This document shows, piece after piece, positions 44,843 to 53,771 of a DNA stretch of 62,112 bases. Positions within the stretch are counted from its first letter, which is position 1. The number at the start of each line of letters is the position of its first letter. The translations under genes and the position numbers were made by a program. The stretch spans positions 1-62,112 of the forward strand of contig DASTBI010000127.1 in assembly GCA_035712145.1 (NCBI GenBank). The letters are read 5' to 3'. Source of the DNA: Candidatus Eisenbacteria bacterium. GTDB lineage: Bacteria; Eisenbacteria; RBG-16-71-46. The notes under the pieces were generated by a model. That model was not told the origin of the DNA, ran no database searches, and saw nothing but the letters and a program-made list of their open reading frames with translations.

Positions 44843-47800
44843 ATGCGCGCCAGCGGGAAGGATCCTGCGATCGGTCTCGCCGCCACCGACCTGGCGAACC
44901 ACCTGGCGTGCCGCCATCTCACGTCGCTCGATCTCGCTGCCGCCCGCGGCCAGATCGAGCCGCCGCGCTGGAAGCGTCCTGGCCTGGATGCGCTGCGCGA
45001 GCGTGGCATGGCGCACGAGCGCGCGTATCTGGCGCACCTCGACGGGCAGGGCCTGAGCTGGGCGCGCGCGGGTGAAGTCGACTCGGTCGGCGCCGCGTGG
45101 ACGCTCGAGGCGATGAAGGCCGGTGTCGACGTGATCGTGCAGGCGCCGCTCGGCGAAGGCCGATTCCGTGGCCGCGCCGACGTGCTGCGCAAAGTCGATC
45201 GACCCAGTGCGCTCGGCGCATGGTCCTACGAGCCGGTCGACACCAAGCTGGCTCGCGAGACGCGCGCGGGCACCATCCTGCAGCTCGTGCTCTACGCGGA
45301 TCTGCTCCAGCCGCTGCAGGGCATTCATCCCGAGCGGCTGCACGTCGTATCGCCTCGCTCGGGATTCGAGCCCGAATCGTTCCGGGTCGAGGACTTCCTG
45401 GCCTACTACCGCTGGGTGCGCCGGCGCCTCGAAGCCGCCGTGGATGCGCCGCAGACGGAGGCTTATCCCGAGCCGGTGCCGCACTGCGACCTGTGCCGCT
45501 GGTGGCCCCGCTGTGACCGCAAGCGTCACGACGACGATCACCTCTCGATCGTGGCCGGCATCTCCCGTCTGCAGCGGCGCGAGCTGGAGGCCCGCGGCAT
45601 CTCGACGCTCGAGTCGCTGGCGAGCCTGGCCCTGCCTCTCCCGTGGTCGCCGCGCCGTGGCACCCGCCGCGGTTACGAGCGGGTGCGCGAGCAGGCGCGG
45701 GTGCAGCTCGAGGGCCGCCGTGAGGGGCGCCGGCGCTACGAGCTGCTCGATCTCGCCCCCGATCAGGGTCTCGCGCGGCTTCAAGCACCCTCGCCCGGCG
45801 ATCTCTTCCTCGACCTCGAAGGCGATCCCTACGTCGGCGAGCACGGGATCGAGTACCTGTTCGGCCTCGCCTTCCAGGGATCCCAAGGGGAGCCGGTCTA
45901 CGTCTGTGAATGGGCGACGAACGCGGACGAGGAGCGCACCGCGTTCGAACGGTTGATCGACACGATCATGATCCACTGGGATCGCGACCCCGACCTCCAC
46001 GTGTTTCACTACGGCGCCTACGATCCTGCGGCGCTGCGGCGGCTGATGGGCCGTTACGCGCGGCGCGAGCGCGAGGTGGATCGTCTGCTGCGCGCGGGAC
46101 GCTTCGTCGACCTGCTGCCGATCGTGCGCCAGACGCTGCGCGCCAGCGTGGAGCACTACTCCATCAAGGACCTGGAGCCCTTCTTCGGCTTCTCCCGGAC
46201 GCTGCCCCTGCGCGAGGCATCGTGGCATCGGTCGGCGATCGAGCATTCGCTCGAGCTCGGAGGCCTAGGCGGGATCGACCCGGATGCCCGTCACGCGGTC
46301 GAGGCGTACAACCGCGACGACTGCGTTTCGGCGATGCGGCTGCGTGACTGGCTCGAGGGTCTGCGCAGCGAGCGGATCCGGGGAGGGGCGGAGATCGCGC
46401 GGCCCGTCGCGGTGGAGGACGGCGCTCCCAACCCCGATCTGGACGAGCGCGAGCGCCGGACCCAGGCCCTCGCCGCCCGGTTGGCGTCGGGAGTGCCGGC
46501 CGATCGTGATGGGCGAACACGTGAGCAGAACGCGCGGTCGTTGCTGGCCGACCTGCTGGAATGGCACCGACGCGAAGAGAAGGCGCCGTGGTGGGAGTAC
46601 TTCCGGCTGCGCGATCTCACGGACGACGAGCTGATGGACGAGCGGTCGGCCATCGCCGGATTGGAGTTCGTGGGCCCCATCGTGAACGGCGGCCGAAAGC
46701 TCGAGCGCTACGCCTTCCCGCCTCAGGAAACGCAGGTGCGAGAGGAAGACGAGCTGCACACCCGCCTCGGCAAGGCCGGTGAGGTCGCCGCCATGCATCT
46801 GGAGAAAGGACTGGTCGACATTCTTCGCCCGCGTCGCGCCGAAGGCACCCCGCTGGTCGCGGCCTTCCGCCACAAGATGATCCACAACGGGACCCTGGCC
46901 GCGGCGCTGTTTCGCATCGGCCAGTGGGTGGACGAGCATGGAATCGACGCGCCTGGCGCTTACCGCGCCGGACGCGATCTGCTCCTCGGCCTGCCGCCAC
47001 GGCTGCGCGCGGGTGCGTCGCTCGAGGGGGGAGCCGGGGCGATCGTCGATGCCGCGCGGCGCGTCGGCATGGATCTCGATCAAGGCACCCTGGTGATCCA
47101 GGGTCCGCCCGGCGCCGGCAAGACCTACACCTCGGCGCACATGATCTGCGATCTCGTCGCGGCAGGCCGACGGGTCGGCATCAGCGCCCAGAGCCACAAA
47201 GTGATTCGCAACCTGCTCCTGGCCGTGCTCGCCGCCGCGGCCAGCAACGGGCAAAGCGTGCCGTGCCTGCAGAAGGTGAGGAAGCCCTCCGACGACGAAG
47301 ATGTCCCGGAGACCACGGAGAACGAACCGGTCCGCCGCGCCCTCGAGGAAGGGAGCGTGAAGGTGGCGGGGGGCACGGCGTGGATGTGGTCGCGCGAGGA
47401 ATTTCACGAGGCCGTCGATGTGCTGTTCGTGGACGAGGCGGGCCAGATGTCGCTCGCCAACGCGCTCGCCTGCTCTCAGGGTGCCCGAAGCCTCGTGCTG
47501 GTGGGCGATCCGCAGCAGCTCGAGCAGCCGATCCAGGGCAGCCATCCGGAGGGCTCCGGAGTCTCGGCGCTCGAGCACGTACTGGGCGGACACAAGACGC
47601 TGCCGGCGGACCGCGGGCTGTTCCTCGACGAGACCTGGCGACTGCATCCCACGATCTGCGCGTTCACCTCGGAGCAGTTCTACGAGGGCCGCCTGCGATC
47701 ACGGCCTTCGCTCGAGCGCCAGGCGATCGACACGCCGAGGCTCACAGGCGCGGGACTGTGGTTCCTTCCGGTCGAGCATCAGGGCAACACCACCGCCTCG

Positions 47801-48259
47801 GTCGAGGAGGTCGCCGCGGCCAAGGCGCTCGTCGAAGACCTGCTGAGCGGGTCGAGCACCTGGACCGACGCGGATGGAAGCCGGCCGCTCACGCTCGACG
47901 ACGTGCTGGTCGTCGCTCCATACAACGCGCAGGTCGCGGATCTGCTGCGCGCCCTGCCGGGGGGCGCGCGGGTCGGGACCGTCGACCGCTTCCAGGGCCA
48001 GGAGGCGCCCGTGGTGATCGTCTCGATGGCCACGTCGTCCCCCGAGGACGCGCCGCGCGGCATGGAGTTCCTCTACAGCCTCGACCGGCTCAACGTCGCC
48101 ACATCCCGCGCCAAGGCGGCCTGCATCCTGATCGCAAGCCCGCGGCTGTTCGAGCCCGATTGCGGGAGCCCGCGCCAGATGCAGCTCGCCAATGCTTTCT
48201 GCCGCTACCTCGAGCAGGCCGCGACACTCGCTCTGGAGGTCACCCCTTCAACAGCTTGA
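44843..48259 (+). CDS. TM0106-type RecB-like nuclease / RNase H-fold exonuclease / SF1 helicase
   Basis: 1138 aa, three enzymatic parts. Residues 1-230: RecB-like PD-(D/E)XK nuclease ('FRGRADVLRKV', 'EPVDTKLA', 'GTILQLVLYADLL') closed by a Cys cluster ('HCDLCRWWPRCD'). About 315-500: DnaQ/RNase H-fold 3'-5' exonuclease with Asp324/Glu326 (FLDLEGDPY), 'HYGAYDPAALRRL' and 'AYNRDDC'. About 735-1130: superfamily 1 helicase with Walker A GPPGAGKT (754-761), Walker B VDEAGQ (863-868), 'LVGDPQQLEQP', 'VGTVDRFQGQEAPVV' and 'LNVATSRAKAA'. It is close to the DNA2/UPF1-like helicases. The family's role in DNA or RNA processing, or defence, is unproven. The 3' end overlaps the converging gene by 20 bases. 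Confidence 0.88.
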   Translation: MRASGKDPAIGLAATDLANHLACRHLTSLDLAAARGQIEPPRWKRPGLDALRERGMAHERAYLAHLDGQGLSWARAGEVDSVGAAWTLEAMKAGVDVIVQAPLGEGRFRGRADVLRKVDRPSALGAWSYEPVDTKLARETRAGTILQLVLYADLLQPLQGIHPERLHVVSPRSGFEPESFRVEDFLAYYRWVRRRLEAAVDAPQTEAYPEPVPHCDLCRWWPRCDRKRHDDDHLSIVAGISRLQRRELEARGISTLESLASLALPLPWSPRRGTRRGYERVREQARVQLEGRREGRRRYELLDLAPDQGLARLQAPSPGDLFLDLEGDPYVGEHGIEYLFGLAFQGSQGEPVYVCEWATNADEERTAFERLIDTIMIHWDRDPDLHVFHYGAYDPAALRRLMGRYARREREVDRLLRAGRFVDLLPIVRQTLRASVEHYSIKDLEPFFGFSRTLPLREASWHRSAIEHSLELGGLGGIDPDARHAVEAYNRDDCVSAMRLRDWLEGLRSERIRGGAEIARPVAVEDGAPNPDLDERERRTQALAARLASGVPADRDGRTREQNARSLLADLLEWHRREEKAPWWEYFRLRDLTDDELMDERSAIAGLEFVGPIVNGGRKLERYAFPPQETQVREEDELHTRLGKAGEVAAMHLEKGLVDILRPRRAEGTPLVAAFRHKMIHNGTLAAALFRIGQWVDEHGIDAPGAYRAGRDLLLGLPPRLRAGASLEGGAGAIVDAARRVGMDLDQGTLVIQGPPGAGKTYTSAHMICDLVAAGRRVGISAQSHKVIRNLLLAVLAAAASNGQSVPCLQKVRKPSDDEDVPETTENEPVRRALEEGSVKVAGGTAWMWSREEFHEAVDVLFVDEAGQMSLANALACSQGARSLVLVGDPQQLEQPIQGSHPEGSGVSALEHVLGGHKTLPADRGLFLDETWRLHPTICAFTSEQFYEGRLRSRPSLERQAIDTPRLTGAGLWFLPVEHQGNTTASVEEVAAAKALVEDLLSGSSTWTDADGSRPLTLDDVLVVAPYNAQVADLLRALPGGARVGTVDRFQGQEAPVVIVSMATSSPEDAPRGMEFLYSLDRLNVATSRAKAACILIASPRLFEPDCGSPRQMQLANAFCRYLEQAATLALEVTPSTA

Positions 48260-48887
48260 GCGCGTGGGTCCATCCCTGACCCAGGAAGCCGGGGATGCAC
48301 CACAGGATGCACAGCGGCTCGATCGCGCGCGCCGCTTCGGCCATGCCGAGGTCCGAGATCTCCCATCCGAAGTCAGCGAGGATGCGACCGGTCTCTTCCT
48401 TGGCGCCCGAATCGTTGCCGCAGATGAACATGGTCGGCGGACCTCCGGGCAGCTTCGGCTCGACCATCAGCGTGTTGCCCACGCATGAGAACGCCTTGAC
48501 GAAATGAGCGTCCGGGACCCGGCGCTGCAGGCGCTCCATCAGCGAGTCGTCGAGGTTGGTGAAGAACTTCAGCACACCGTGGACCGGCGGCGCATCGGCG
48601 ATGGGATTGGTGGTGTCGATCACCGTCTTCCCGCGGAGGCTCGCGCTGCACTGCTCGGCCACCGACTCGGCCGCCGCGCCCTTGAGCGCCAGCACCACGA
48701 TGTCGCCGAAGGCCGACGCCTCCGCGAACGTTCCGGCCGACGCGCGCGCGCCGGCGCTCTGCTGCCACTCCGTGAGCTTGCGTGGATCGCGGCTGCCGCG
48801 CATGACGGTGTCGCCGCGCGCGAGAAATCCATTGGCCAGCACCTGGCCGACCTGGCCGGTTCCGAGAACAGCGATCTTCTGAGGCAT
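48240..48887 (-). CDS. F420-dependent-type NADP oxidoreductase
   Basis: 215 aa with a dinucleotide-binding N-terminus 'KIAVLGTGQVGQVLANGF' and 'MRGSRDPRKL' after the second strand (Ser-Arg contacts NADP phosphate). Later motifs are 'VVLALKGAA', 'GKTVIDTTNPIAD' and 'HFVKAFSCVGNTLM', as in NADPH:F420 reductases and in F420-independent relatives such as ferric-reductase-like NADP proteins. No F420 biosynthesis gene is in the window, so the true cofactor is open. The start is supported by GGGAG before ATG. Its stop lies within the end of the nuclease gene. Confidence 0.82.
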   Translation of the reverse strand: MPQKIAVLGTGQVGQVLANGFLARGDTVMRGSRDPRKLTEWQQSAGARASAGTFAEASAFGDIVVLALKGAAAESVAEQCSASLRGKTVIDTTNPIADAPPVHGVLKFFTNLDDSLMERLQRRVPDAHFVKAFSCVGNTLMVEPKLPGGPPTMFICGNDSGAKEETGRILADFGWEISDLGMAEAARAIEPLCILWCIPGFLGQGWTHALKLLKG

Positions 48888-48991
48888 CGGTCACTCCCTG
48901 TGCGTGATGAGCCCATCGGTCGACTCGCGGCGATGCTGTCGCGCGAGGCCGGCGGCGAGCATTCTGGACCCGCCGGGCCCGGATCGCGACA

Positions 48992-50032
48992 ATGCGGCCC
49001 GTGACCATTCTCGAGAGACTCTCCGCTCTGGGCCACGAGCAGCTGATCGCGTTTCAGGATCCGCGCTCGGGGCTGCGCGGGTTCCTCGCCATCCACAGCA
49101 CCCGCCGCGGCCCGGCGCTGGGCGGGGTGCGGCTGCTCCGCTACCCGAGCGAGCGGCGAGCCTTCGAGGACGCGCTGCGACTCTCGCGGGCGATGACGCT
49201 CAAGACCGCCCTTGCCGAGCTGCCGGCGGGAGGGGGCAAGGCCGTGATCCTCGACCACCCGCGACTTCAGCGCGCAGCCGCCTTCGAGGCCTTTGGCGGG
49301 ATCGTCGAAGGACTCGGCGGGCGCTTCCACACCGGCCCCGACGTGGGCATTCGCGCGGCCGATCTGGAGGCGGTCGGGCGCGCGACCTCGCACGTGTCGC
49401 GCGAGGGCGATGCCCGGCTCGGTGACATCGGCCAGCACACGGCGATGGGCGTATCGCACGCGCTCCGAGCGTGCTTCGAGCACGCGCACATCGCTCCGCG
49501 CGGCGCACGTGTCGTGATCCAGGGCGCGGGCAGCGTGGGCGCGTGGCTCGCCCGTATCCTCGCCGAGGTCGGTTGCAGGATCGCGGTGGCCGACCTGAAC
49601 GCCGGGCGGGCGCGGCGCGTGGCGCGCGAGGTCGGAGGCGAAGTGCTCTCGGCGGGCCGCGCGCTGACCGCCGCCTGCGACGCGCTGGCGCCCTGCGCGC
49701 TGGGCGGTGTGCTGAACGCGCGCACCATTGCCCGGCTGAAGGCCCGGATCGTCTGCGGCGCCGCCAACAACCAGCTGGCCACGCCTGGGGATGCCCTGCG
49801 GCTCGCACGCCGCGGCATTCTCTACGCGCCGGATTATCTCGCCAACGCAGGCGGCGTGATCCGCGGCGCCGAATACGAGCTGCTCGGCCGCGCGCAGAGC
49901 TGGACGAGCCTCGAGCGCATCCACGGTCGCATGCTCCAGGTGGCGCGCCTGGCGTCGCGTCACGGAGGATCGACCGATGCGGCGGCCGAGTCCCTGGCCC
50001 TCGCACGAGTGCGCGCGGCGCGAGTCCGGTGA
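48992..50032 (+). CDS. Leu/Phe/Val-type amino-acid dehydrogenase
   Basis: NAD-dependent oxidative deaminase family, 346 aa. Substrate domain: Lys71 (MTLKTAL), the catalytic Lys83 (GGGKAVI) and Asp117 (HTGPDVGI). Cofactor domain: 'VVIQGAGSVGAWLARIL' with Asp in 'AVADLNAGRARRVA' (NAD preference) and 'VCGAANNQLATP', 'YAPDYLANAGGVI'. These are typical of leucine or phenylalanine dehydrogenases, rather than glutamate dehydrogenase. ATG 48992 or GTG 49001 could start it. The next gene begins at a GTGA overlap. Confidence 0.88.
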   Translation: MRPVTILERLSALGHEQLIAFQDPRSGLRGFLAIHSTRRGPALGGVRLLRYPSERRAFEDALRLSRAMTLKTALAELPAGGGKAVILDHPRLQRAAAFEAFGGIVEGLGGRFHTGPDVGIRAADLEAVGRATSHVSREGDARLGDIGQHTAMGVSHALRACFEHAHIAPRGARVVIQGAGSVGAWLARILAEVGCRIAVADLNAGRARRVAREVGGEVLSAGRALTAACDALAPCALGGVLNARTIARLKARIVCGAANNQLATPGDALRLARRGILYAPDYLANAGGVIRGAEYELLGRAQSWTSLERIHGRMLQVARLASRHGGSTDAAAESLALARVRAARVR

Positions 50033-51225
50033 GCAGCGCCGTGCTGCGATGGACCGCTCGCGGTCTCGAGTGGATCGCGCTCGCATTGTTGCTGGCCTGG
50101 CTCGTGTCGTTCGCCGCCCGCCAGCGCACCGCGCAATGGGACACGGGCACCTACCACCTGGCGGCGCGCGCGGCGCTCGCCGGACTCGATCCCTACTCGC
50201 TCGAGAATCTGTCCTCGCTCGCCCACGGCAAGCAGGTCTTGTATCCCTTCGTCTATCCGCCGATCGGGCTCATGCCGTTCCTGGTGCTCGCGCAGATGCC
50301 GCTCGCCATGGCGCTCTCGGTCTGGGTCAGCTTCAAGGTCCTGCTGCTGATCGGGCTGGTCATCCTCTGGCATCGCGTCGCCTCGGACGTTGGTTGGCTT
50401 CCGCTCGCGCTGGTCGGCCTCTTCTCGTTCGGGGGCAGCGCGCTGTGGGACTTGCGCGCCGGCAACGTCGGCATTCTCGAGGCGGCGCTGATCTGGATCG
50501 GCCTCTCGGCCTTCGTGGACGGAAGGCGCGGCGCGTTTTCCGCGTGGATCGTGGCGGCGTCGTGCTTCAAGCTGACGCCTGCGTTTCTGCTGCTCCTCCT
50601 GCTCGTGCCGACCGCGGATCGAAAGCCGAGCCCAAAGCTGCTGGCGATCAACGCGCTGGCGCTGGCGCTCCTGGTGTGGGGTCCGCTGTGGATCGGCCCG
50701 GCGTCGCGCTGGTCGGGATTCCTCGCCAAGCTGGCGGAAGTCTTTCCCGTGGGCGCTTCGAATCCCAGCATGCTGGCGCTCTTCCTGACCTATGCTCGCG
50801 GCGCCATGGACTCGGAGCATCTGGCGCTCGGCCTCGCGTTCGGAGGCTGGCTGCTGTTCGTGGCCGCGATGCTCGCGGTCAGCGCCCGCTGGCTGAACGA
50901 CACGTGGCGCGCGCGTGACGCGCGGCGCTGGGCCTTCACCGCCGTGTGGCTGTACGCGCTGCTCACTCCGCGCCCGATGGCGTACGGATTCGTGCTCGCG
51001 GCCGCGGCGCCTCTGGCCCTGGCGCCGCCGCGGCTCGAAGGTCCCGCCGGACGGCTGTTCATTGCCATGATCCTCTCGGTCCTGGGCGTTCCGGTGGCCG
51101 CCGGCCGCGCTCCGAGCGAGACGGTCCTTCAGTTCGCGGCGATCCTGCTGCCGCTCGTCTGGTGGCTGGTGGTGGTGCTGCAGCGCGCCGAGCGATCCGT
51201 GTCGCCGGTGGAGCAAGCCGCGTGA
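50029..51225 (+). CDS. GT87-type (DUF2029) membrane glycosyltransferase
   Basis: 398-aa protein with about ten transmembrane helices and the polyprenyl-phosphate-mannose-type GT-C layout. An acidic first loop ('QWDTGTYHLAARAALAGLDPYS') and 'YPFVYPPIGLMPF' are typical of GT87. 'GGSALWDLRAGNVGILEAALIWIG' and 'SCFKLTPAFLLLLLL' follow. Members add mannose or arabinose to lipid-linked or cell-wall glycans outside the membrane; the sugar and acceptor are unknown here. The GTG start overlaps the dehydrogenase stop, and its own stop overlaps the CoA transferase start. Why these three are coupled is not clear. Confidence 0.8.
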   Translation: MSSAVLRWTARGLEWIALALLLAWLVSFAARQRTAQWDTGTYHLAARAALAGLDPYSLENLSSLAHGKQVLYPFVYPPIGLMPFLVLAQMPLAMALSVWVSFKVLLLIGLVILWHRVASDVGWLPLALVGLFSFGGSALWDLRAGNVGILEAALIWIGLSAFVDGRRGAFSAWIVAASCFKLTPAFLLLLLLVPTADRKPSPKLLAINALALALLVWGPLWIGPASRWSGFLAKLAEVFPVGASNPSMLALFLTYARGAMDSEHLALGLAFGGWLLFVAAMLAVSARWLNDTWRARDARRWAFTAVWLYALLTPRPMAYGFVLAAAAPLALAPPRLEGPAGRLFIAMILSVLGVPVAAGRAPSETVLQFAAILLPLVWWLVVVLQRAERSVSPVEQAA

Positions 51226-52388
51226 GCCAGACGGCGTTCGTGGCCCACCGGCCGCTCGAAGGAATCGTCGTTCTCGATCTCTCTCGCGTGCTCGCCGGAC
51301 CTTACGCCACCATGCTGCTCGGGGATCTCGGCGCCGAGGTGTGGAAGGTCGAGCGCCCGGGCATCGGCGACGAGACGCGCGCCTGGGGCCCGCCGTTCGT
51401 CGGCAACCAGAGCGCGTATTACCTGAGCGTCAACCGCAACAAGCGCTCGGCCGAGCTCGACTTCAGGAATCCGCGCGATCTGGAGGCGGTGAAGCGCGCG
51501 GCGATGGCCGCCGACGTGGTGGTCGAGAACTATCTTCCGGGCACGCTCGTTCCCTTCGGGCTGGATGCGGGTTCGCTCCGAAAGGCCAAGCCCGAGCTCG
51601 TGGTGTGCTCGATCACCGGCTTCGGCCAGGACGGGCCGTATGCCGAGCTGCCGGGCTACGACGCGGTGCTCCAGGGATTCATCGGCCTGCAGAGCATCAC
51701 CGGCCAGGAGGAAGGTCCGCCGACCAAGGTGGGCGTGGCGCTGGTCGACGTGCTGTCCGGCGCGCACGCCGCCGCGGCGATTCTCGGCTCCTTGGTCGGG
51801 CAGGCGCGCGGGCGCGGAGGCGCGCACATCGACCTGGCGCTCTTCGAAGTCGGCGTGCACGCCATGGTCAACGTCTCCCAGGGCGTGCTCACGACCGGCA
51901 AGCCGGCGCGCCGCCATGGCAACGCTCATCCCCACATCGTCCCGTACCAGACCTTCGAAGCGGCGGACGGCCTGATGGTGCTCGCCGTGGGGAACGACGA
52001 GCAGTGGCGCCGTGTCTGCCAGGCGCTCGGCGATCCCGAGCGAGGGGACGATCCACGCTTCGCGAAGAACCCGGCGCGCGTGCTCCACAAGTCCGACGTG
52101 GTGGCCTGGCTGGCGTCGCGCTTCGCCGAAGCGCCGCGCGCGCACTGGCTGGAGCGATTCCGCGCCGCGCGCGTCCCCGCCGGCGCCGTGCGCGAAGTGC
52201 ACGAGGTGGTCCGTGATCCGGCGCTGGAAGCGCGGGGCATGATCGCGCCCCGGATCAAAGTCGCGGGCGGGGAGACCGACCTGTTCCAGATGCCCTGGCG
52301 GATCGACGAGGTGAGGCCTCCGTTGCGTCTTCCGCCGCCGGCGCTCGGCGAGCACACCGCGGAGTTCTGGAAAAGGTTCGTGCCGTGA
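51222..52388 (+). CDS. Class III CoA transferase (CaiB/BaiF family)
   Basis: Transfers CoA between carboxylic acids. 388 aa, intertwined-dimer family: 'GIVVLDLSRVLAGPYATMLLGDLGAEV', 'NRNKRSAELDFRNP', 'ENYLPGT', 'SITGFGQDGPYA', the catalytic Asp176 in 'VALVDVLSGAHAAAAIL', 'HPHIVPYQTF', 'AVGNDEQW'. The closest-looking subgroup is succinyl-CoA:glutarate/dicarboxylate transferase. With an amino-acid dehydrogenase upstream it could take part in branched-chain or glutarate breakdown; inference only. GTG start overlapping the previous stop. Its stop TGA abuts the stop of the converging gene. Confidence 0.87.
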   Translation: MSQTAFVAHRPLEGIVVLDLSRVLAGPYATMLLGDLGAEVWKVERPGIGDETRAWGPPFVGNQSAYYLSVNRNKRSAELDFRNPRDLEAVKRAAMAADVVVENYLPGTLVPFGLDAGSLRKAKPELVVCSITGFGQDGPYAELPGYDAVLQGFIGLQSITGQEEGPPTKVGVALVDVLSGAHAAAAILGSLVGQARGRGGAHIDLALFEVGVHAMVNVSQGVLTTGKPARRHGNAHPHIVPYQTFEAADGLMVLAVGNDEQWRRVCQALGDPERGDDPRFAKNPARVLHKSDVVAWLASRFAEAPRAHWLERFRAARVPAGAVREVHEVVRDPALEARGMIAPRIKVAGGETDLFQMPWRIDEVRPPLRLPPPALGEHTAEFWKRFVP

Positions 52389-53678
52389 TCATCCCGCCAC
52401 GCGAGGGGCGGGATAGACCTGCCCTCGCTGCTCCCAGTCGAGGCGCTCGAAACGTCCGTCGGGCCCCGCGACGAAGTGCACCTTGCCGTAGTCTCGAGGC
52501 GAGAAGAACCCGCCGCCTTCCATCGGCATGAGCACCCACTGGTTCGCCCAGAGCACGCCGCGGTGCGCGCGGATCACGAGCTTGGTGTGGTTGCCGAGCT
52601 CGTAGGTGGCTTCGTACTTCCTGAGATCGGACTCCGACGGAGGCTGCGCGCTGAGCGCCGGAAGCGCGGGCGCCGGGACGGCCTCGCCCGCCGCGAGCTT
52701 CGGAAGCGCGCGGCGAATCAGGTCCGGCGCGCCGGTCTGGAGATTGCCCACGAAGATCACCTCGAGCCCCGAGACGCTGTCGTAGTCACAGAACGACCGG
52801 TACCCGCCGGCGATCCCGTTGAAGTCGATCCGGCCATCGCGGAGGTAGGAATATCGCGGGCCAGGGCCGAGCTTTCCGCTCACGATCCCTTGCACGAAAC
52901 GATGGAGATCGCGCGCCGTGGACCAAACCGATCCCGCGCCCACGATCGCCGAGAAGTCCTGGTATTCCGCGTTCTCCAGACCACCTGGGCCGGGCGTGAC
53001 GGCGCGGGCCCGTCCCGGCAGCAAAGCGCGGCTGTCATGGTCGCTCGAATGCGTCATGCCGAGCGGCTCGAAGATGCGTTTGGCCAGCAGCTCGGCGTAG
53101 CTCTGGCCCGTCACCCGCTCGAGAATGCGGGTCAGCACGGAGAAGCCGCCCGAGCTGTACCCGCCGCGCGCATCGGGCTCGTGATCGAGGGGCAGCGTCT
53201 TGGCGCGCTCCACGACCTGAACGGTGGTCACGGGACGCGTCGACTCGCTGTCCGGCCAGAGCTCATGGCGTATCCCCGAGCGGTGGCGCATCAGGTGCCC
53301 GAAGGTGATGCGATGGCCCTTGGGAAAGTCCGGAAACCAGCGCGCGATCGAGTCGGTCATCCTCAGCTTCTTCTCGGAGAGGAGCTGGATGGCGAGCGTT
53401 CCCGTCATCGGCTTGGTCACCGAAGCGATGTTGAATCGGGTTTCCGCCGTGACCGGCGCCTTCAGCTCCCAGTGGGCGTAACCGTAGAAGCGCTCGACCA
53501 CGATCTGGCCGTGGCGGGCCACCAGGAGCTGGCCCGAGAGCTGGCGGCCTGCGTCCAACGGCTTGGCGTAATCGTCGATCGCCTTGGCGAGACGGCTGTC
53601 CGGCTTCCAATTCGAGGAGGATGCCGGCGCGAAGGCGAGCACCAGCAGGACCATGGTCAGGAGCTTCAGTAGGGCCAT
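52389..53678 (-). CDS. Secreted serine hydrolase, class C beta-lactamase family
   Basis: 429 aa with a signal peptide (LKLLTMVLLVLAFAPASSS). The catalytic Ser86-x-x-Lys89 (ASVTK) and Tyr174-x-Ser (GGYSSGGFSVL, the Y-x-N equivalent) are typical of penicillin-binding-protein-like esterases and D-peptidases. A C-terminal DUF-type beta domain follows ('KYEATYELGNHTKLVIR', 'WVLMPMEGGGFFSPRDYGKVHF'). Physiological substrate unknown; hydrolysis of a D-amino-acid peptide or ester is likelier than drug resistance. Start supported by GGAG before ATG. Confidence 0.88.
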   Translation of the reverse strand: MALLKLLTMVLLVLAFAPASSSNWKPDSRLAKAIDDYAKPLDAGRQLSGQLLVARHGQIVVERFYGYAHWELKAPVTAETRFNIASVTKPMTGTLAIQLLSEKKLRMTDSIARWFPDFPKGHRITFGHLMRHRSGIRHELWPDSESTRPVTTVQVVERAKTLPLDHEPDARGGYSSGGFSVLTRILERVTGQSYAELLAKRIFEPLGMTHSSDHDSRALLPGRARAVTPGPGGLENAEYQDFSAIVGAGSVWSTARDLHRFVQGIVSGKLGPGPRYSYLRDGRIDFNGIAGGYRSFCDYDSVSGLEVIFVGNLQTGAPDLIRRALPKLAAGEAVPAPALPALSAQPPSESDLRKYEATYELGNHTKLVIRAHRGVLWANQWVLMPMEGGGFFSPRDYGKVHFVAGPDGRFERLDWEQRGQVYPAPRVAG

Positions 53679-53771
53679 CGCATCTCCAGGGAAAACCCGC
53701 GAGCGAGAGGACCCTAATCGCGCCTTCCCCGGCGTTCTTGCACGATCCGAGCGTGTTGTCCCGGGCCGTGC

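Noticed and set aside
48240-48887. Proof of F420 use
   Set aside because: The fold is shared with F420-independent NADP proteins, and no F420 biosynthesis gene is in the window.
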